This document shows, one piece after another, positions 8,374 to 17,209 of a DNA stretch of 64,000 nucleotides (within the stretch, counting starts at the first letter, position 1; every line of letters begins with the position of its first letter). A model generated the notes under the pieces. The model saw nothing but the letters and a program-made list of their open reading frames with translations, did no database searches and was not told where the DNA came from. The DNA comes from Shimazuella soli (lineage in GTDB: Bacteria > Bacillota > Bacilli > Thermoactinomycetales > Thermoactinomycetaceae): assembly GCF_022511585.1 (NCBI RefSeq), contig NZ_JAKWBN010000007.1, positions 87,625 to 151,624 on the forward strand, in the 5' to 3' direction. Position numbers and translations under genes: made by a program.

Positions 8374-9999
8374 ATGGCTCTCATTCGCCGCTATGCAGCT
8401 ACGATTAATGGGGCAATTACATTTACTGGCAATGTGCTGGGACTTGCTGATCTGAGTAACCCAGGTAACTTTTATATTGGCGCATTTCTCACTACAGATA
8501 CAACTAAGCAAGTATCTGGTTTTCCACCAGGAACGACTGCAAACTGGGCGGAAAATAAGTCTGCGGCCGTATTGCGTCTCACAAGTGGTGCAGAAGTGCA
8601 GTATGCAGAGCTGATTTGGGGTGGGACAACAGATGCGAGTGTTAGTGGTTCATTGAACAATCCTGTTGATTTTACCACTCCTAACGGCACAGTTTCACTT
8701 GCTCCTGATCCTGCCACCGCACAACAAAATGGAAACTTTTACGTTCGTTCTGCGGATGTGACTAATTTGGTGAAAGCGGCAGGAGATGGCAGGTATGCAG
8801 TAGGAAAAGTTCCTGCTACCTTAGGAGCAGTTGGTTGGACATTGGCAGTCGCATACAAAGATGCTGCCATGCCAAGTAGAAATATTACGTTTTTTGTGAA
8901 TGACACGTTTATTTTCAATGGTTCGCCTCAATCGATTGAAGTTACCGATTTCGGTACACCTGCAACAGGACCTGTCAATGCTCGCTTGCTGGTGACAGCT
9001 ATGCAGGGTGATACAAATCTTGTCGGTGATCAATTTTTATTTGGACCAACAGACTCCACTTTGCAACCTATGAGTGGTCCAAACAATCCAGCAAGTAATT
9101 TTTTTGCAACCCAAATCAACGACGATAATGGAAACCTAGATACAAGTGGAACAGCAGGTAATCTCAATCCTGCCATCGGTGGTTCAAACGGTGTTGTTCG
9201 GTATGGTTGGGATATTACCAATGTCGATGCTTCCACGGCGATGATCAATAGTCAAAATCGAGCGGTTGCCCGCTTTACATCCAATAGTGATGCTTATCTC
9301 GTATCTGGATTAGCGGTTCAGATCGATGTGGACAGCCCAAAGATTCGTATGGAGAAGACAGTGAACCTTTCGGAAGCAAAAGTACGAGATGTTGTCACCT
9401 ACACTATTTTGCTGGTGAACACAAAAGATATCGAAGCAAGAAATACCGTTTGGGCTGATATTTTACCAGCCGAACTTCAATTTGTTCCAGGGAGTATCCG
9501 AGTGGATCGAGTTCCCCAACCGAGCAGTGATCCTGCAACAGGTGTTTCCCTTGGTACATTAGCCTTAAATGTACCAGTGGAAATCACCTTCCAAGCAAAG
9601 ATCGTGAATGTCCCTCCAGATGAGATTATCAAAAACAAAGCTTCGCTCACGTATGAGTTTGAAAGTGCCCCTGGATTGCCAATTGCGGCAGGCGATGCAT
9701 CCAGTACAATCGCGGAGACAAAAGTAGTCGTTCGACCCCCAACTCCTTGTGAACGAAACAAAGAAATAATTGAAAATTCCATTCGCCAAGAAGAACAAAA
9801 TATGAAATTGCTCCAAGATGCGGAGCTGCTAAAAGTAAATGCTGCTAATCAAGCATTTGCAGATGGGACCATAACCGCTGCGGAGCAAACCCAGATCATC
9901 CAAAGTGCGAGTGGCGTTTCTGATGCGCTTCGTGTGCTGCAACAAGCACTCGATGCCAAAAGAGCCAGCCTTATAGATTTGTGCAGCGGATGTAAATAA
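8374..9999 (+). CDS. DUF11-repeat surface-type protein 3 of 5
   Basis: The 541-residue paralogue has ribosome site GGGGAGGAAGG before ATG, 23 bp after gene 2. The head is residues 1-320 ('ITFTGNVLGLADLS', 'AELIWGGTTDAS', 'TQINDDNGNLDTSGTAG', 'YGWDITNVDAS'). One DUF11 domain spans about 321-440 ('VRDVVTYTILLVNTKD', 'FVPGSIRVDRVPQPSSDP'). The tail at 457-541 is helical and ends in a cysteine-containing 'LCSGCK'. A shared Cys-Gly-Cys or Cys-Cys end in all five proteins suggests disulfide or metal cross-linking, which is inference. Confidence 0.85.
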   Translation: MALIRRYAATINGAITFTGNVLGLADLSNPGNFYIGAFLTTDTTKQVSGFPPGTTANWAENKSAAVLRLTSGAEVQYAELIWGGTTDASVSGSLNNPVDFTTPNGTVSLAPDPATAQQNGNFYVRSADVTNLVKAAGDGRYAVGKVPATLGAVGWTLAVAYKDAAMPSRNITFFVNDTFIFNGSPQSIEVTDFGTPATGPVNARLLVTAMQGDTNLVGDQFLFGPTDSTLQPMSGPNNPASNFFATQINDDNGNLDTSGTAGNLNPAIGGSNGVVRYGWDITNVDASTAMINSQNRAVARFTSNSDAYLVSGLAVQIDVDSPKIRMEKTVNLSEAKVRDVVTYTILLVNTKDIEARNTVWADILPAELQFVPGSIRVDRVPQPSSDPATGVSLGTLALNVPVEITFQAKIVNVPPDEIIKNKASLTYEFESAPGLPIAAGDASSTIAETKVVVRPPTPCERNKEIIENSIRQEEQNMKLLQDAELLKVNAANQAFADGTITAAEQTQIIQSASGVSDALRVLQQALDAKRASLIDLCSGCK

Positions 10000-10015
10000 A
10001 GAGGAGTGGTGAAAG

Positions 10016-10687
10016 ATGGCTGATAAACCAGAAGTGGTGTTGGCAAAAGAAGTAGATAAGTCAGATGCTGTTGTTGGAGATATTTTGACTTATACCGTGA
10101 TTTTGACAAACGATAGCTTGGTGGAAGCAGGAAATGTGATTTTTAAAGATGTGTTACCAGAAGAATTGGCCTTCGTTCCAGGGAGCGTGGCGATCGACGA
10201 TATTCCTAATCCGAGTGCTGATCCGACAGTTGGATTCCCTCTTTCCTCTATATCGATAGAAGGTCCAATTGTAGTTACCTTTGAAGTGGAAGTACTAAAA
10301 CCCGATCCAAGTGGTGTCATTGGGAATACAGCAAGTGTGGAGTATGAATATGAAGAAGAACCGGGTGAACCACCGATCAAAGACAGCGCAACAAGTAACG
10401 AAGCCCAGACAAATGTCCCTGCTGGGCGGACTGCTTGTGAGTGGGCGAGAGATTTGATCGTACACTCCATCGCTCAAGAACAGAAGGCAATTGCCGGTGT
10501 AATCGATATGGAAGGTGAAAAAATTCAAGCAGCTTCTCAGTTGTTTCGAGCTAGACTGCTCACTGTAGCCGAGTTGTTGGAGTTAAACCAGAGTGCGATA
10601 GATGCGGTGCGTTCCATTTCACAATTGGAAGATGTGCTGATTCAAAAATTAGATCAAAGCAAAGATATTTGTTGTGGTTGCAGCTAA
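10016..10687 (+). CDS. DUF11-repeat protein 4 of 5, head domain missing
   Basis: The 223-residue product has ribosome site AGAGGAG before ATG, 16 bp after gene 3. It keeps only one DUF11 domain (residues about 5-110: 'VVGDILTYTVILTNDS', 'FVPGSVAIDDIPNPSADP') and the helical tail (139-223, 'SIAQEQKAIAGV', ending CCGCS). The 330-residue head found in its neighbours is absent. Because the start has its own ribosome site and the frame is clean, this looks like a stable short form, perhaps a linker or cap subunit, more than a decaying gene. Confidence 0.82.
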   Translation: MADKPEVVLAKEVDKSDAVVGDILTYTVILTNDSLVEAGNVIFKDVLPEELAFVPGSVAIDDIPNPSADPTVGFPLSSISIEGPIVVTFEVEVLKPDPSGVIGNTASVEYEYEEEPGEPPIKDSATSNEAQTNVPAGRTACEWARDLIVHSIAQEQKAIAGVIDMEGEKIQAASQLFRARLLTVAELLELNQSAIDAVRSISQLEDVLIQKLDQSKDICCGCS

Positions 10688-10705
10688 AGGGAAAGGATGG
10701 ATGAG

Positions 10706-12742
10706 ATGAGCTTTCAAAGGCGTTATTCGACAACGACAAATGGGGCAGTTACGTTTACCGGAAACACGCTTGGATTGAGCAATACCAATACCATCTATTC
10801 AGATATTGGAGCATTTATTACCCTCGACACGACAAAGCAAGTTACAGGATATCCTCCTGGTTCAACACAGGATTGGCGGGAAAATGGTTCTGCTGCTCGC
10901 TTGCAAATACCAACTGGAGCAACAGTTTTATATGCAGAACTGATCTGGGGAGGGTCTACCAAGACAAGCACAGAAGATGTAACCAGTGAGATTGATGGGG
11001 CGATCACGTTTACTTCACCAGCCAGTACCTACACTATCACGCCAGACTCCACTACTGCACAACAAGTAACCCAAGCGAATCAAACGTTTTACGTCCGTAG
11101 TGCCAATGTAACCAGTTTGGTAAACAGTGATGGAGCTGGTACGTACACAGTCAGCGGTGTTCCAGCAACAGTTCAGCGGTTTAAAAGTAACAACGTAGCA
11201 GGTTGGACCTTGCAAGTGGTCTATCAGGATGCTTCGCTTCCCTTGCGAAATATGAATGTATACGTCGGTACAGCTTCCATCGAGCGTGCAGGTGCGATCA
11301 ATCAAGACATTACAGGTTTTTCCACTCCTGATGCAGGAGATGTTCATGCACGACTGCTCGTTACGGCGATGGAAGGAGACTCCAGAATACCTGGAGATCA
11401 GCTCTTATTTGGGAAAGATGTATCTTCACTGAGTCCTGTATCAGGACCGAATAATCCTGTAGATAACTTCTTTGCATCACAAATCAATGATGATGACGGC
11501 AATTTAGATACAAGTGGAACAGATGGCTCGTTAAATGTCAGACCAGGAAATGCCGCTGGAGCGGTTCGCTATAGCTGGGACATTACCAATGTGGATGTCT
11601 CCGATGCGATGGAAAATTCGCAGACAGACGCGGTTGTTCAATTTACATCTAAATCAGACGGATATATTGTAACGGGTTTAGGAGTTCAGATCGATGTAAA
11701 CAGCCCGGAAATTAAAGTTACCAAAGAAGTAGATAAGAAGGCAGAAGTAGTGGGAGAAATTCTGACCTATACCATCTTTGTAGAGAACAGTGGATTAACC
11801 GAAGCACAAAACACCATTTTAAAAGACACACTTCCACCTGAGGTTTCTTTTATTCCAGGCAGTCTGCTGATCGATGGGGTGTTACAGCCAAGTGGAGATC
11901 CTACTGCTGGAGTTAATATCGGTTCTGTTTCTATTGAAGGGCCTATTGAAGTGGTGTTTCAAGTAAAGGTAAATAAAGTTCCTCCGAATAATGTAGCAGT
12001 AAACAAGGCTTCTGTCATCTATGATTTTCAAAGCGGACCTGGACTGCCAACCTCCACTGGAACAGCGGAAAGCAATGAAGCGACAACCGTTATCCGCTTT
12101 GTTCAGGTAGGGGTAGCCAAAAAAGAAGATGTACCTGTTTATAATCGGGCAGGAAACACGATTCTTTACACCATAGAGATTGACAATACTGGAGATACAG
12201 ACATAACTGATGTTGTTGTCGAAGACGTTATTCCAAATGGTACAAAGTACGTTGCAGGCAGTTTAAAACGAGATGGTGTTCCGGTTAGCGGAGATATCCA
12301 ATCAGGAGTAAATATTGGAACCGTGCGAGCAGGTAAACTTGTTCTCGTTACTTTTGAGGTAGAAATCGATAGTCCAGAACCGGAAAAAGTGGTCAATGAT
12401 GCAAGTGTTCATTACGAATACGAATTGATTCCCGGAGACCAAGTATTTAAGAAGGATACAAATACAAATGAAGTCACTGCAACCCTTGTTACCAACTGTA
12501 AAGAAGCGCAAAAACTCATCATTGGTAAAATAGGGGAAGAGGAATTGGCGATAGCAGGAGAGATTGTACAAGAGAAGGTAAAAATTCAAGATACTATTCG
12601 TTCCATTTTTGCTGGAGCGAAAGATGCACAAGAATTGCTGGAAGTAAATCGACAATTGAACCAGCGATTGCAGCGATTTATTGTGAGGGAAAAACAAATG
12701 CTACCGACATTAGACAAAGGGAAGCAACTTTGTTGTTCTTAG
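10706..12742 (+). CDS. DUF11-repeat surface-type protein 5 of 5
   Basis: The 678-residue paralogue is closest in layout to gene 1: head 1-330 ('VTFTGNTLGLSNTNTIYSD', 'AELIWGGSTKTSTED'), DUF11 domains at about 332-455 and 466-590, and a helical tail 597-678 ending in CCS. An in-frame ATG at 10697 lies only a few bases from GGGAAAGG; the ATG at 10706 has better spacing and matches the paralogue starts ('MSFQRRYSTTTNG'). It is followed by a strong terminator, so the five genes probably form one transcript. No signal peptide is visible. Confidence 0.85.
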   Translation: MSFQRRYSTTTNGAVTFTGNTLGLSNTNTIYSDIGAFITLDTTKQVTGYPPGSTQDWRENGSAARLQIPTGATVLYAELIWGGSTKTSTEDVTSEIDGAITFTSPASTYTITPDSTTAQQVTQANQTFYVRSANVTSLVNSDGAGTYTVSGVPATVQRFKSNNVAGWTLQVVYQDASLPLRNMNVYVGTASIERAGAINQDITGFSTPDAGDVHARLLVTAMEGDSRIPGDQLLFGKDVSSLSPVSGPNNPVDNFFASQINDDDGNLDTSGTDGSLNVRPGNAAGAVRYSWDITNVDVSDAMENSQTDAVVQFTSKSDGYIVTGLGVQIDVNSPEIKVTKEVDKKAEVVGEILTYTIFVENSGLTEAQNTILKDTLPPEVSFIPGSLLIDGVLQPSGDPTAGVNIGSVSIEGPIEVVFQVKVNKVPPNNVAVNKASVIYDFQSGPGLPTSTGTAESNEATTVIRFVQVGVAKKEDVPVYNRAGNTILYTIEIDNTGDTDITDVVVEDVIPNGTKYVAGSLKRDGVPVSGDIQSGVNIGTVRAGKLVLVTFEVEIDSPEPEKVVNDASVHYEYELIPGDQVFKKDTNTNEVTATLVTNCKEAQKLIIGKIGEEELAIAGEIVQEKVKIQDTIRSIFAGAKDAQELLEVNRQLNQRLQRFIVREKQMLPTLDKGKQLCCS

Positions 12743-12752
12743 TAGAAACAAA

Positions 12753-12781
12753 AACATACCTTTTAAGGTATGTTTTTTTAC
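12753..12781 (+). terminator. Terminator of the DUF11 array
   Basis: A 10-bp stem AACATACCTT/AAGGTATGTT with a 2-nt spacer is followed by a T run. Confidence 0.85.
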
Positions 12782-12920
12782 TGCCAGTCTCTCTCTTTTA
12801 AAAACCTATCTGAAGTGGGCTACTTTCTTTACACATAGGGATTATTTTTTTGTGTTTTTTTGTCACAAAATCATTCGTCTAATCGTTATACGAGTAAAGA
12901 AACGAAAGGAATGATTTTGG

Positions 12921-14186
12921 ATGACAAAATATGATGTTGCGATTGTTGGTGGAGGTCTTTCAGGTTTGATAGCTGCAATATATTCTGCAAGAGCTGGGAA
13001 GAAGACAGTTGTATTGGAACAACAAAAACAACTGGGTGGCAGAGCCATCACCAAAAAGAAAAATGGAGCCTACTTTGATTTGGGAGGGCATGCACTATAT
13101 AAAGGTCATGCGTTTGAAATTTTACAAGAACTAGAAATATCGTTTGCAGGAAAAAAATCCTCTGTCGATACCTTCTTTGGTATTTGGAAAAATAAACTTA
13201 TTCCTTTACCTATGGGGGTTATGTCGTTATTGACAACACCTCTCTTATCCTTTAAAGGAAAACTAGAAGTGGCAAGATTTTTTACGTCATTTCTGAAGTT
13301 AGATACAAAGCAATTTGATCACATAAGTGTACGTGATTGGATCGAAAGTAATTTAAAGGATCCTATGGTGCGTCATTTCGTTTATTCTTTATTGCGAACT
13401 GCTAGCTATGCCGTCTCTCCAGATCTACCAGCTGCTGGACCGGTTTTAAGACAATTACAGCATTCGATGAACGGTGTATATTATATAGAAAAAGGTTGGG
13501 GATCATTAGTAGATCAATTGAGGATAACAGCAGTCGAAAGTGGAGTTGTTTTTATACTAGGTGGAAAAGTAACTGAAGTTATTCATCAAGATAGGAAAGT
13601 AGAAGCGATACAATGTGTGGATGGAACCAAAATCGTTGCAGATAATGTTATTCTCACTGCATCACCAGAAATTGCTTATAAACTTGTGCCAAATGCAGAT
13701 CAAACTGCTCTACAAGTATGGAAAGATCAAGCTATTCCTATTACAGCTGCATGCTTATCTGTTGCCTTACGTCGATTACCCAAGCCAAAACACAATGTTA
13801 TTTATGGGATTGATCAAACAGTATTTCTTTCCAATGAATCTACAGCAGCTTATTTAAGCGATAATGGAGATCAAGTGATTCAACTGTTCAAGTACCAAGG
13901 AGCACAAACAGATGCGAAAAAAGATGAACAAAATTTGGAACAAGTGCTAGACCTAGCCCAGCCAGGCTGGCGTGATGAATTGGTAGCAAGACAATACTTA
14001 CCTAGAATCGTTGTAACACATGACTTTAAACATATGAAACGTAAAGTGAATCCAGGTCCAAATGTTCCTGAGATTGAAGGATTATATGTTGCAGGGGATT
14101 GGGTAGCACATGAGGAGTTACTTGCAGATGCAGCAGCAGTAAGTGCTAAACGTGCAGTAGAACATATACTTGCAGAGCATAACTAA
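12921..14186 (+). CDS. FAD-dependent amine-oxidase/phytoene-desaturase-type oxidoreductase
   Basis: The 421-residue flavoprotein has an N-terminal Rossmann motif 'VAIVGGGLSGLIAAIYSARA' (residues about 6-25), an FAD-binding 'GGRAITKKKNGAYFDLGGHA' segment and a C-terminal 'GLYVAGDWV' FAD motif near residue 390. These are typical of the NAD(P)-binding_8/amine oxidoreductase superfamily that includes protoporphyrinogen oxidases and carotenoid desaturases. The substrate cannot be named. Ribosome site GAAAGGAATG precedes ATG. The SigJ-like gene starts 16 bp after its stop and is probably cotranscribed, a pairing that suggests the oxidoreductase works under that sigma factor. Confidence 0.85.
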   Translation: MTKYDVAIVGGGLSGLIAAIYSARAGKKTVVLEQQKQLGGRAITKKKNGAYFDLGGHALYKGHAFEILQELEISFAGKKSSVDTFFGIWKNKLIPLPMGVMSLLTTPLLSFKGKLEVARFFTSFLKLDTKQFDHISVRDWIESNLKDPMVRHFVYSLLRTASYAVSPDLPAAGPVLRQLQHSMNGVYYIEKGWGSLVDQLRITAVESGVVFILGGKVTEVIHQDRKVEAIQCVDGTKIVADNVILTASPEIAYKLVPNADQTALQVWKDQAIPITAACLSVALRRLPKPKHNVIYGIDQTVFLSNESTAAYLSDNGDQVIQLFKYQGAQTDAKKDEQNLEQVLDLAQPGWRDELVARQYLPRIVVTHDFKHMKRKVNPGPNVPEIEGLYVAGDWVAHEELLADAAAVSAKRAVEHILAEHN

Positions 14187-14202
14187 GAGAGGTCTTCTAC
14201 GA

Positions 14203-15066
14203 ATGGACATCGAGTTGTTATATAAAAAGTACAAGGCATTACTTTTTTCACTTGCTTATCGCATGTTGGGTAGTGTGATGGATGCGGAAGATATTGTGCA
14301 AGATGCGTTTCTTACTTTTAATCAACTTCCTGATGCAGAAAAGATGGAAAATAAACGCGCATACTTGTGCAAAATGGTGACGAATCGATGTCTAGATTTA
14401 CTTCGATCATCAGCAAAGAAACGAGAGTTGTATGTCGGACCATGGCTTCCTGAACCACTCTTGGATCAAGAAGAGTTAGACGATCCGTCTGCGTCATACC
14501 TAAAAAAGGAGTCTCTGTCCACCGCTTATTTGCTGCTTTTGCAACAATTAAATGCGATGGAACGAGCAGTATTTTTACTTCGAGAAATCTTTCAATATTC
14601 TTATGAGGAAATAGCAGAGATGGTAGAGAAGTCTAGTGCTAACTGCCGGCAGATCTTTCGTCGAGCCAAACAGAGTATTCATTTTGATCCTGCAATATTA
14701 CCAGACGTATCTACAATGGAAGCAAAAGTAAAAGACTTTGTACAGTCTATCTTACATGGAAACACGACTCATTTGATGGAATTGATTCGTGAAGACGTGA
14801 TCTGTTACAACGATGGTGGAGGAAAAGTGAGAGCTGCTCAAGTTCCGATCAAAGGGTTCTCGAACGTGATTCATGTACTATCCAAATTTGCTCGGATGTA
14901 TTCGGGACAATACACGATGCGCTATGCAAATGTCAATCTGTTACCTGGTCTAATTTTTACAATGGATAATGGTGATCGATATGTTTATTCCTTTGAATTC
15001 AGAGGTTCTGAAATCAAGACCATATATGCAGTAGTAAATCCGGATAAATTAGCACATATTGTCTAA
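14203..15066 (+). CDS. SigJ-like ECF sigma factor with C-terminal SnoaL-like domain
   Basis: The 287-residue protein begins at ATG 14203 (MDIELLYKKYKALLF); an alternative start 33 bp upstream overlaps the previous gene. Region 2 is 'LAYRMLGSVMDAEDIVQDAF' (residues about 17-36). Region 4 carries the HTH 'MERAVFLLREIFQYSYEEIA' (about 120-140). The C-terminal 110 residues ('VKDFVQSILHGNTTHLMELI', 'DNGDRYVYSFEF') form a SnoaL_2-like fold as in ECF41/SigJ factors, where it controls activity in place of an anti-sigma factor. Its likely target promoter could not be identified here. Confidence 0.9.
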   Translation: MDIELLYKKYKALLFSLAYRMLGSVMDAEDIVQDAFLTFNQLPDAEKMENKRAYLCKMVTNRCLDLLRSSAKKRELYVGPWLPEPLLDQEELDDPSASYLKKESLSTAYLLLLQQLNAMERAVFLLREIFQYSYEEIAEMVEKSSANCRQIFRRAKQSIHFDPAILPDVSTMEAKVKDFVQSILHGNTTHLMELIREDVICYNDGGGKVRAAQVPIKGFSNVIHVLSKFARMYSGQYTMRYANVNLLPGLIFTMDNGDRYVYSFEFRGSEIKTIYAVVNPDKLAHIV

Positions 15067-15096
15067 AGAAAACGCCTATAAAAAGGCGTTTTCTTA
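15066..15096. terminator. Bidirectional terminator between convergent genes
   Basis: An 11-bp stem AAGAAAACGCC/GGCGTTTTCTT serves the sigma factor gene and the minus-strand methyltransferase gene. Confidence 0.85.
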
Positions 15097-15103
15097 CTTT
15101 CTG

Positions 15104-15700
15104 TTATTTACGTTTGGTCAGAATCACAAGACCTCCATGTAACAAAGAAGGTGTTCCATCATTCATTTCTAATGGATAGACAGGGGTGGCATCGAAAGCA
15201 TCACTAAAATAAGTTTTTATCGCTTCATCCGTAATGGCATGAAAACGTTCATTACTGGTATCTCTACAACCACGTATGAAGATTTTACCGCCTGGTTTTA
15301 GTAAACGAGCCATCTCTTTGGCATAGTCAGGTCGAATGTCATCTGGTATCACATGAAAACAGCCACGGTCATTGATGAGGTCAACAGTTTGGTCAGCAAG
15401 TGGAACATGAAGTATATTTGCTTCTTGAAAGGTGATGTTTAAGCCCAAATCTTTTGCACGCTGTGTGGCAATCTTGAGAGCTTCTACACTCTGATCGAAT
15501 CCATAAGTAGTAAATCCACACTGTACTAAAAAAATAGCCTCTGTCCCTGCTCCACAACCAACATCAATAGCGACTTTACCAGCAGTGGAACCATAAGCAG
15601 CAGCAAAACTGACTAGTTCTTGGGAGGGATGGGGCATTCCCCAAAGTTGCTGGTATTCACCAGTACGATAAGCTTCATCCCATTGTGAAAATGTTGGCAT
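15104..15700 (-). CDS. Class I SAM-dependent methyltransferase
   Basis: The 198-residue cytoplasmic methyltransferase has motif I 'VAIDVGCGAGTEAIFL' (residues about 38-53), acidic motif II 'TTYGFDQS', motif III 'INDRGCFHVI' and 'LLKPGGKIFIRGC'. The architecture resembles Methyltransf_25/TehB-type small-molecule methyltransferases. The substrate is unknown. A G/A-rich ribosome site (GAGGTGATC) precedes ATG. It converges on the sigma factor gene and lies upstream of no other gene, so it is likely monocistronic. Confidence 0.88.
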   Translation of the reverse strand: MPTFSQWDEAYRTGEYQQLWGMPHPSQELVSFAAAYGSTAGKVAIDVGCGAGTEAIFLVQCGFTTYGFDQSVEALKIATQRAKDLGLNITFQEANILHVPLADQTVDLINDRGCFHVIPDDIRPDYAKEMARLLKPGGKIFIRGCRDTSNERFHAITDEAIKTYFSDAFDATPVYPLEMNDGTPSLLHGGLVILTKRK

Positions 15701-15760
15701 TTTTCGATCACCTCGCTTTAATTGTAAAATATGGAACCAATCAAGTAAATGCTAAACGTT

Positions 15761-15791
15761 AAAACCATCAGCCTAAAAAACTGATGGTTTT
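15761..15791 (-). terminator. Terminator of the SRPBCC gene
   Basis: An 11-bp stem AAAACCATCAG/CTGATGGTTTT lies directly after the minus-strand SRPBCC stop. Confidence 0.8.
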
Positions 15792-15795
15792 ATAT

Positions 15796-16248
15796 TTATG
15801 TTATGGACTTTTCCATGATCTTCTTCAATTCAATTAGCATATGAGCGTGAGAATAGGTTACTCGTTTCATTACAAATTCTACTAGAAAGTCTGGGGATTC
15901 TACTAACGTATTACCCATTACCACTGTTTCGTCATTATTTGCTTGGAGTTTTAGATCATTTTGAATTTGGATATTTGGGAAAGTCGTTGTTTTCATGGTA
16001 ATCGAACAATCGAGTGGATGTGCTTCTGCAATAGTCTTAAAATTTTTATAGAACGGTACAAACCCAAATAAAGAGAGTTTATCTTTGATCTTCAACGTAC
16101 TTTTATGTGGTGTATTAGATGGAAATTCCCGAATGTCCACCATGAAAGGATTAAGGTGAATCAAATTTTGGTATTCACTTAAATAATTATAGACTTCAGA
16201 AAATGGTGCCTGAATAGTAACAGAGCGTTGAAAGTGATTCTGCTGCAT
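15796..16248 (-). CDS. SRPBCC (START-like) family protein
   Basis: The 150-residue protein has the Bet v1/START-like pattern: N-terminal 'FQRSVTIQAPFSEVYNYLSE' (residues 5-24), central antiparallel strands ('STLKIKDKLSLFGFVPFYK', 'CSITMKTTTFPNIQIQNDL') and a long C-terminal amphipathic helix ('HAHMLIELKKIMEK'). Such folds bind hydrophobic ligands such as lipids or polyketides. The ligand cannot be named. The gene has its own terminator and is separated from cassette 2 by a short gap, so it is probably monocistronic. Confidence 0.75.
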   Translation of the reverse strand: MQQNHFQRSVTIQAPFSEVYNYLSEYQNLIHLNPFMVDIREFPSNTPHKSTLKIKDKLSLFGFVPFYKNFKTIAEAHPLDCSITMKTTTFPNIQIQNDLKLQANNDETVVMGNTLVESPDFLVEFVMKRVTYSHAHMLIELKKIMEKSIT

Positions 16249-16377
16249 AGGAACACCTCACTAAGTAAGTAGTACAGAGTTGTTTAGGTGAGTTGTCCCA
16301 TATTATAGCACAATGAGGAAAATTGCTAATTCTATTTTATATTTTAACCATGCAAAGGATTTTATCCCATAAACGGC

Positions 16378-16466
16378 GGTCGGCTGGATCATCGCATCCA
16401 GCCGACCCTACGTCACCTATCAGTTGTGTATCTATCAAGGTGCCGTGCCGTACTCTCTACTGGAAG
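16378..16466 (-). terminator. Pairing trailer plus strong hairpin of cassette 2
   Basis: Read on the minus strand, CTTCCAGTAGAGAGTACGG (16448-16466) follows the stop codon directly and can pair with the leader at 17147-17164 (about 15 of 18 leader positions). A perfect 12-bp stem GGTCGGCTGGAT/ATCCAGCCGACC (16378-16407) closes the cassette, without a T run. Confidence 0.65.
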
Positions 16467-17138
16467 TCAGAGCTTCTTGACTCCGTCCGCGGCGGGTTCG
16501 ACTCCTTCCTGGCTCGCCTCCACCATGTTCATGTTCTTGCGCAGCTTCTTCGACCTCACGATCGAGATGAAGAAGTAGCTGAGCAGGAGCAGTCCGGCCG
16601 CGAGCGTCAGAATGCTTCCCCACACGTAGATGTGGGACAGATCGTGGAGGTTCTCGCTCATCTTCTGGGAGAGCTCAGAGACACGACCGGAGTGTCCCGA
16701 TTTCGCCTTCCAGCTCTTGGCGCTGTCCTGGGTGCTGGAGCTGAGTGAGAAGAAGAGCCACCAGCTCACCCCGAAGTAGAGCGCTGAGCCGGCCAGCAAG
16801 ATGAGCGCTTCGACGATCGGAGACAGCTTCTTCTCGGGGCGCTTGCTGTTCTCGGTGACGACCACCTGGAAGAGGTCGCCGAAGGCGATCTTCATTGCAC
16901 TGTGTGTCAGCATGACGAAGATCGCTCCGATGAGCAGGAACGAGGAGGTGGCTACCGACAGCGCGATGAGGCTCTGGTCCTCGTACGAGCTGTTGTGGTA
17001 GTGCTCGAACAGGCTCTGGTAGTACTGGGAATTCTCCCCCTGTAGTTCTCCCATCATGAAAAGGGGGTAGAGGATCGCCGCGGAGATGACGCTCATGAGC
17101 AGCAGAGCCCGAAGGATACGCTTGAAACGGTTGGTCAT
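16467..17138 (-). CDS. GC-rich orphan gene, four-TM membrane protein (cassette 2)
   Basis: The 223-residue product starts at ATG 17138 with SD AGAAGGGA. Hydrophobic helices are at about residues 9-30, 57-82, 107-130 and 172-195. A cytoplasmic-looking loop between helices 2 and 3 contains 'ENSKRPEKKLSP', and the C-terminus is basic (VRSKKLRKN). No family is recognised. The base composition is much GC-richer than that of the flanking SRPBCC and HxlR genes, and codons end mostly in C/G. It stands alone, oriented like its neighbours but with its own leader and hairpin. I infer recent acquisition from a GC-richer source. Confidence 0.75.
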   Translation of the reverse strand: MTNRFKRILRALLLMSVISAAILYPLFMMGELQGENSQYYQSLFEHYHNSSYEDQSLIALSVATSSFLLIGAIFVMLTHSAMKIAFGDLFQVVVTENSKRPEKKLSPIVEALILLAGSALYFGVSWWLFFSLSSSTQDSAKSWKAKSGHSGRVSELSQKMSENLHDLSHIYVWGSILTLAAGLLLLSYFFISIVRSKKLRKNMNMVEASQEGVEPAADGVKKL

Positions 17139-17140
17139 AT

Positions 17141-17200
17141 TCCCTTCTTCCGGTTGAGTTACGGTTGTACGTAAAATATATCATACTAATAAGAGAGTTG
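17141..17200 (-). promoter_or_regulatory. Leader and promoter region of cassette 2
   Basis: On the minus strand the leader reads CCGTAACTCAACCGGAAG (17147-17164), directly followed by the SD and ATG. GGAAG, CTC and CCGTA are complementary to CTTCC, GAG and TACGG just after the stop codon. Upstream is AT-rich with TATGATATATT (about 17175-17185) as the probable -10; no good -35 is seen. Confidence 0.55.
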
Positions 17201-17209
17201 GTATCGTTT

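Noticed and set aside
16467..17138. GC-rich blocks as assembly contamination
   Set aside because: All seven share one control architecture and sit in gaps with intact host genes on both sides, which random contamination would not produce; read-level proof is still lacking.
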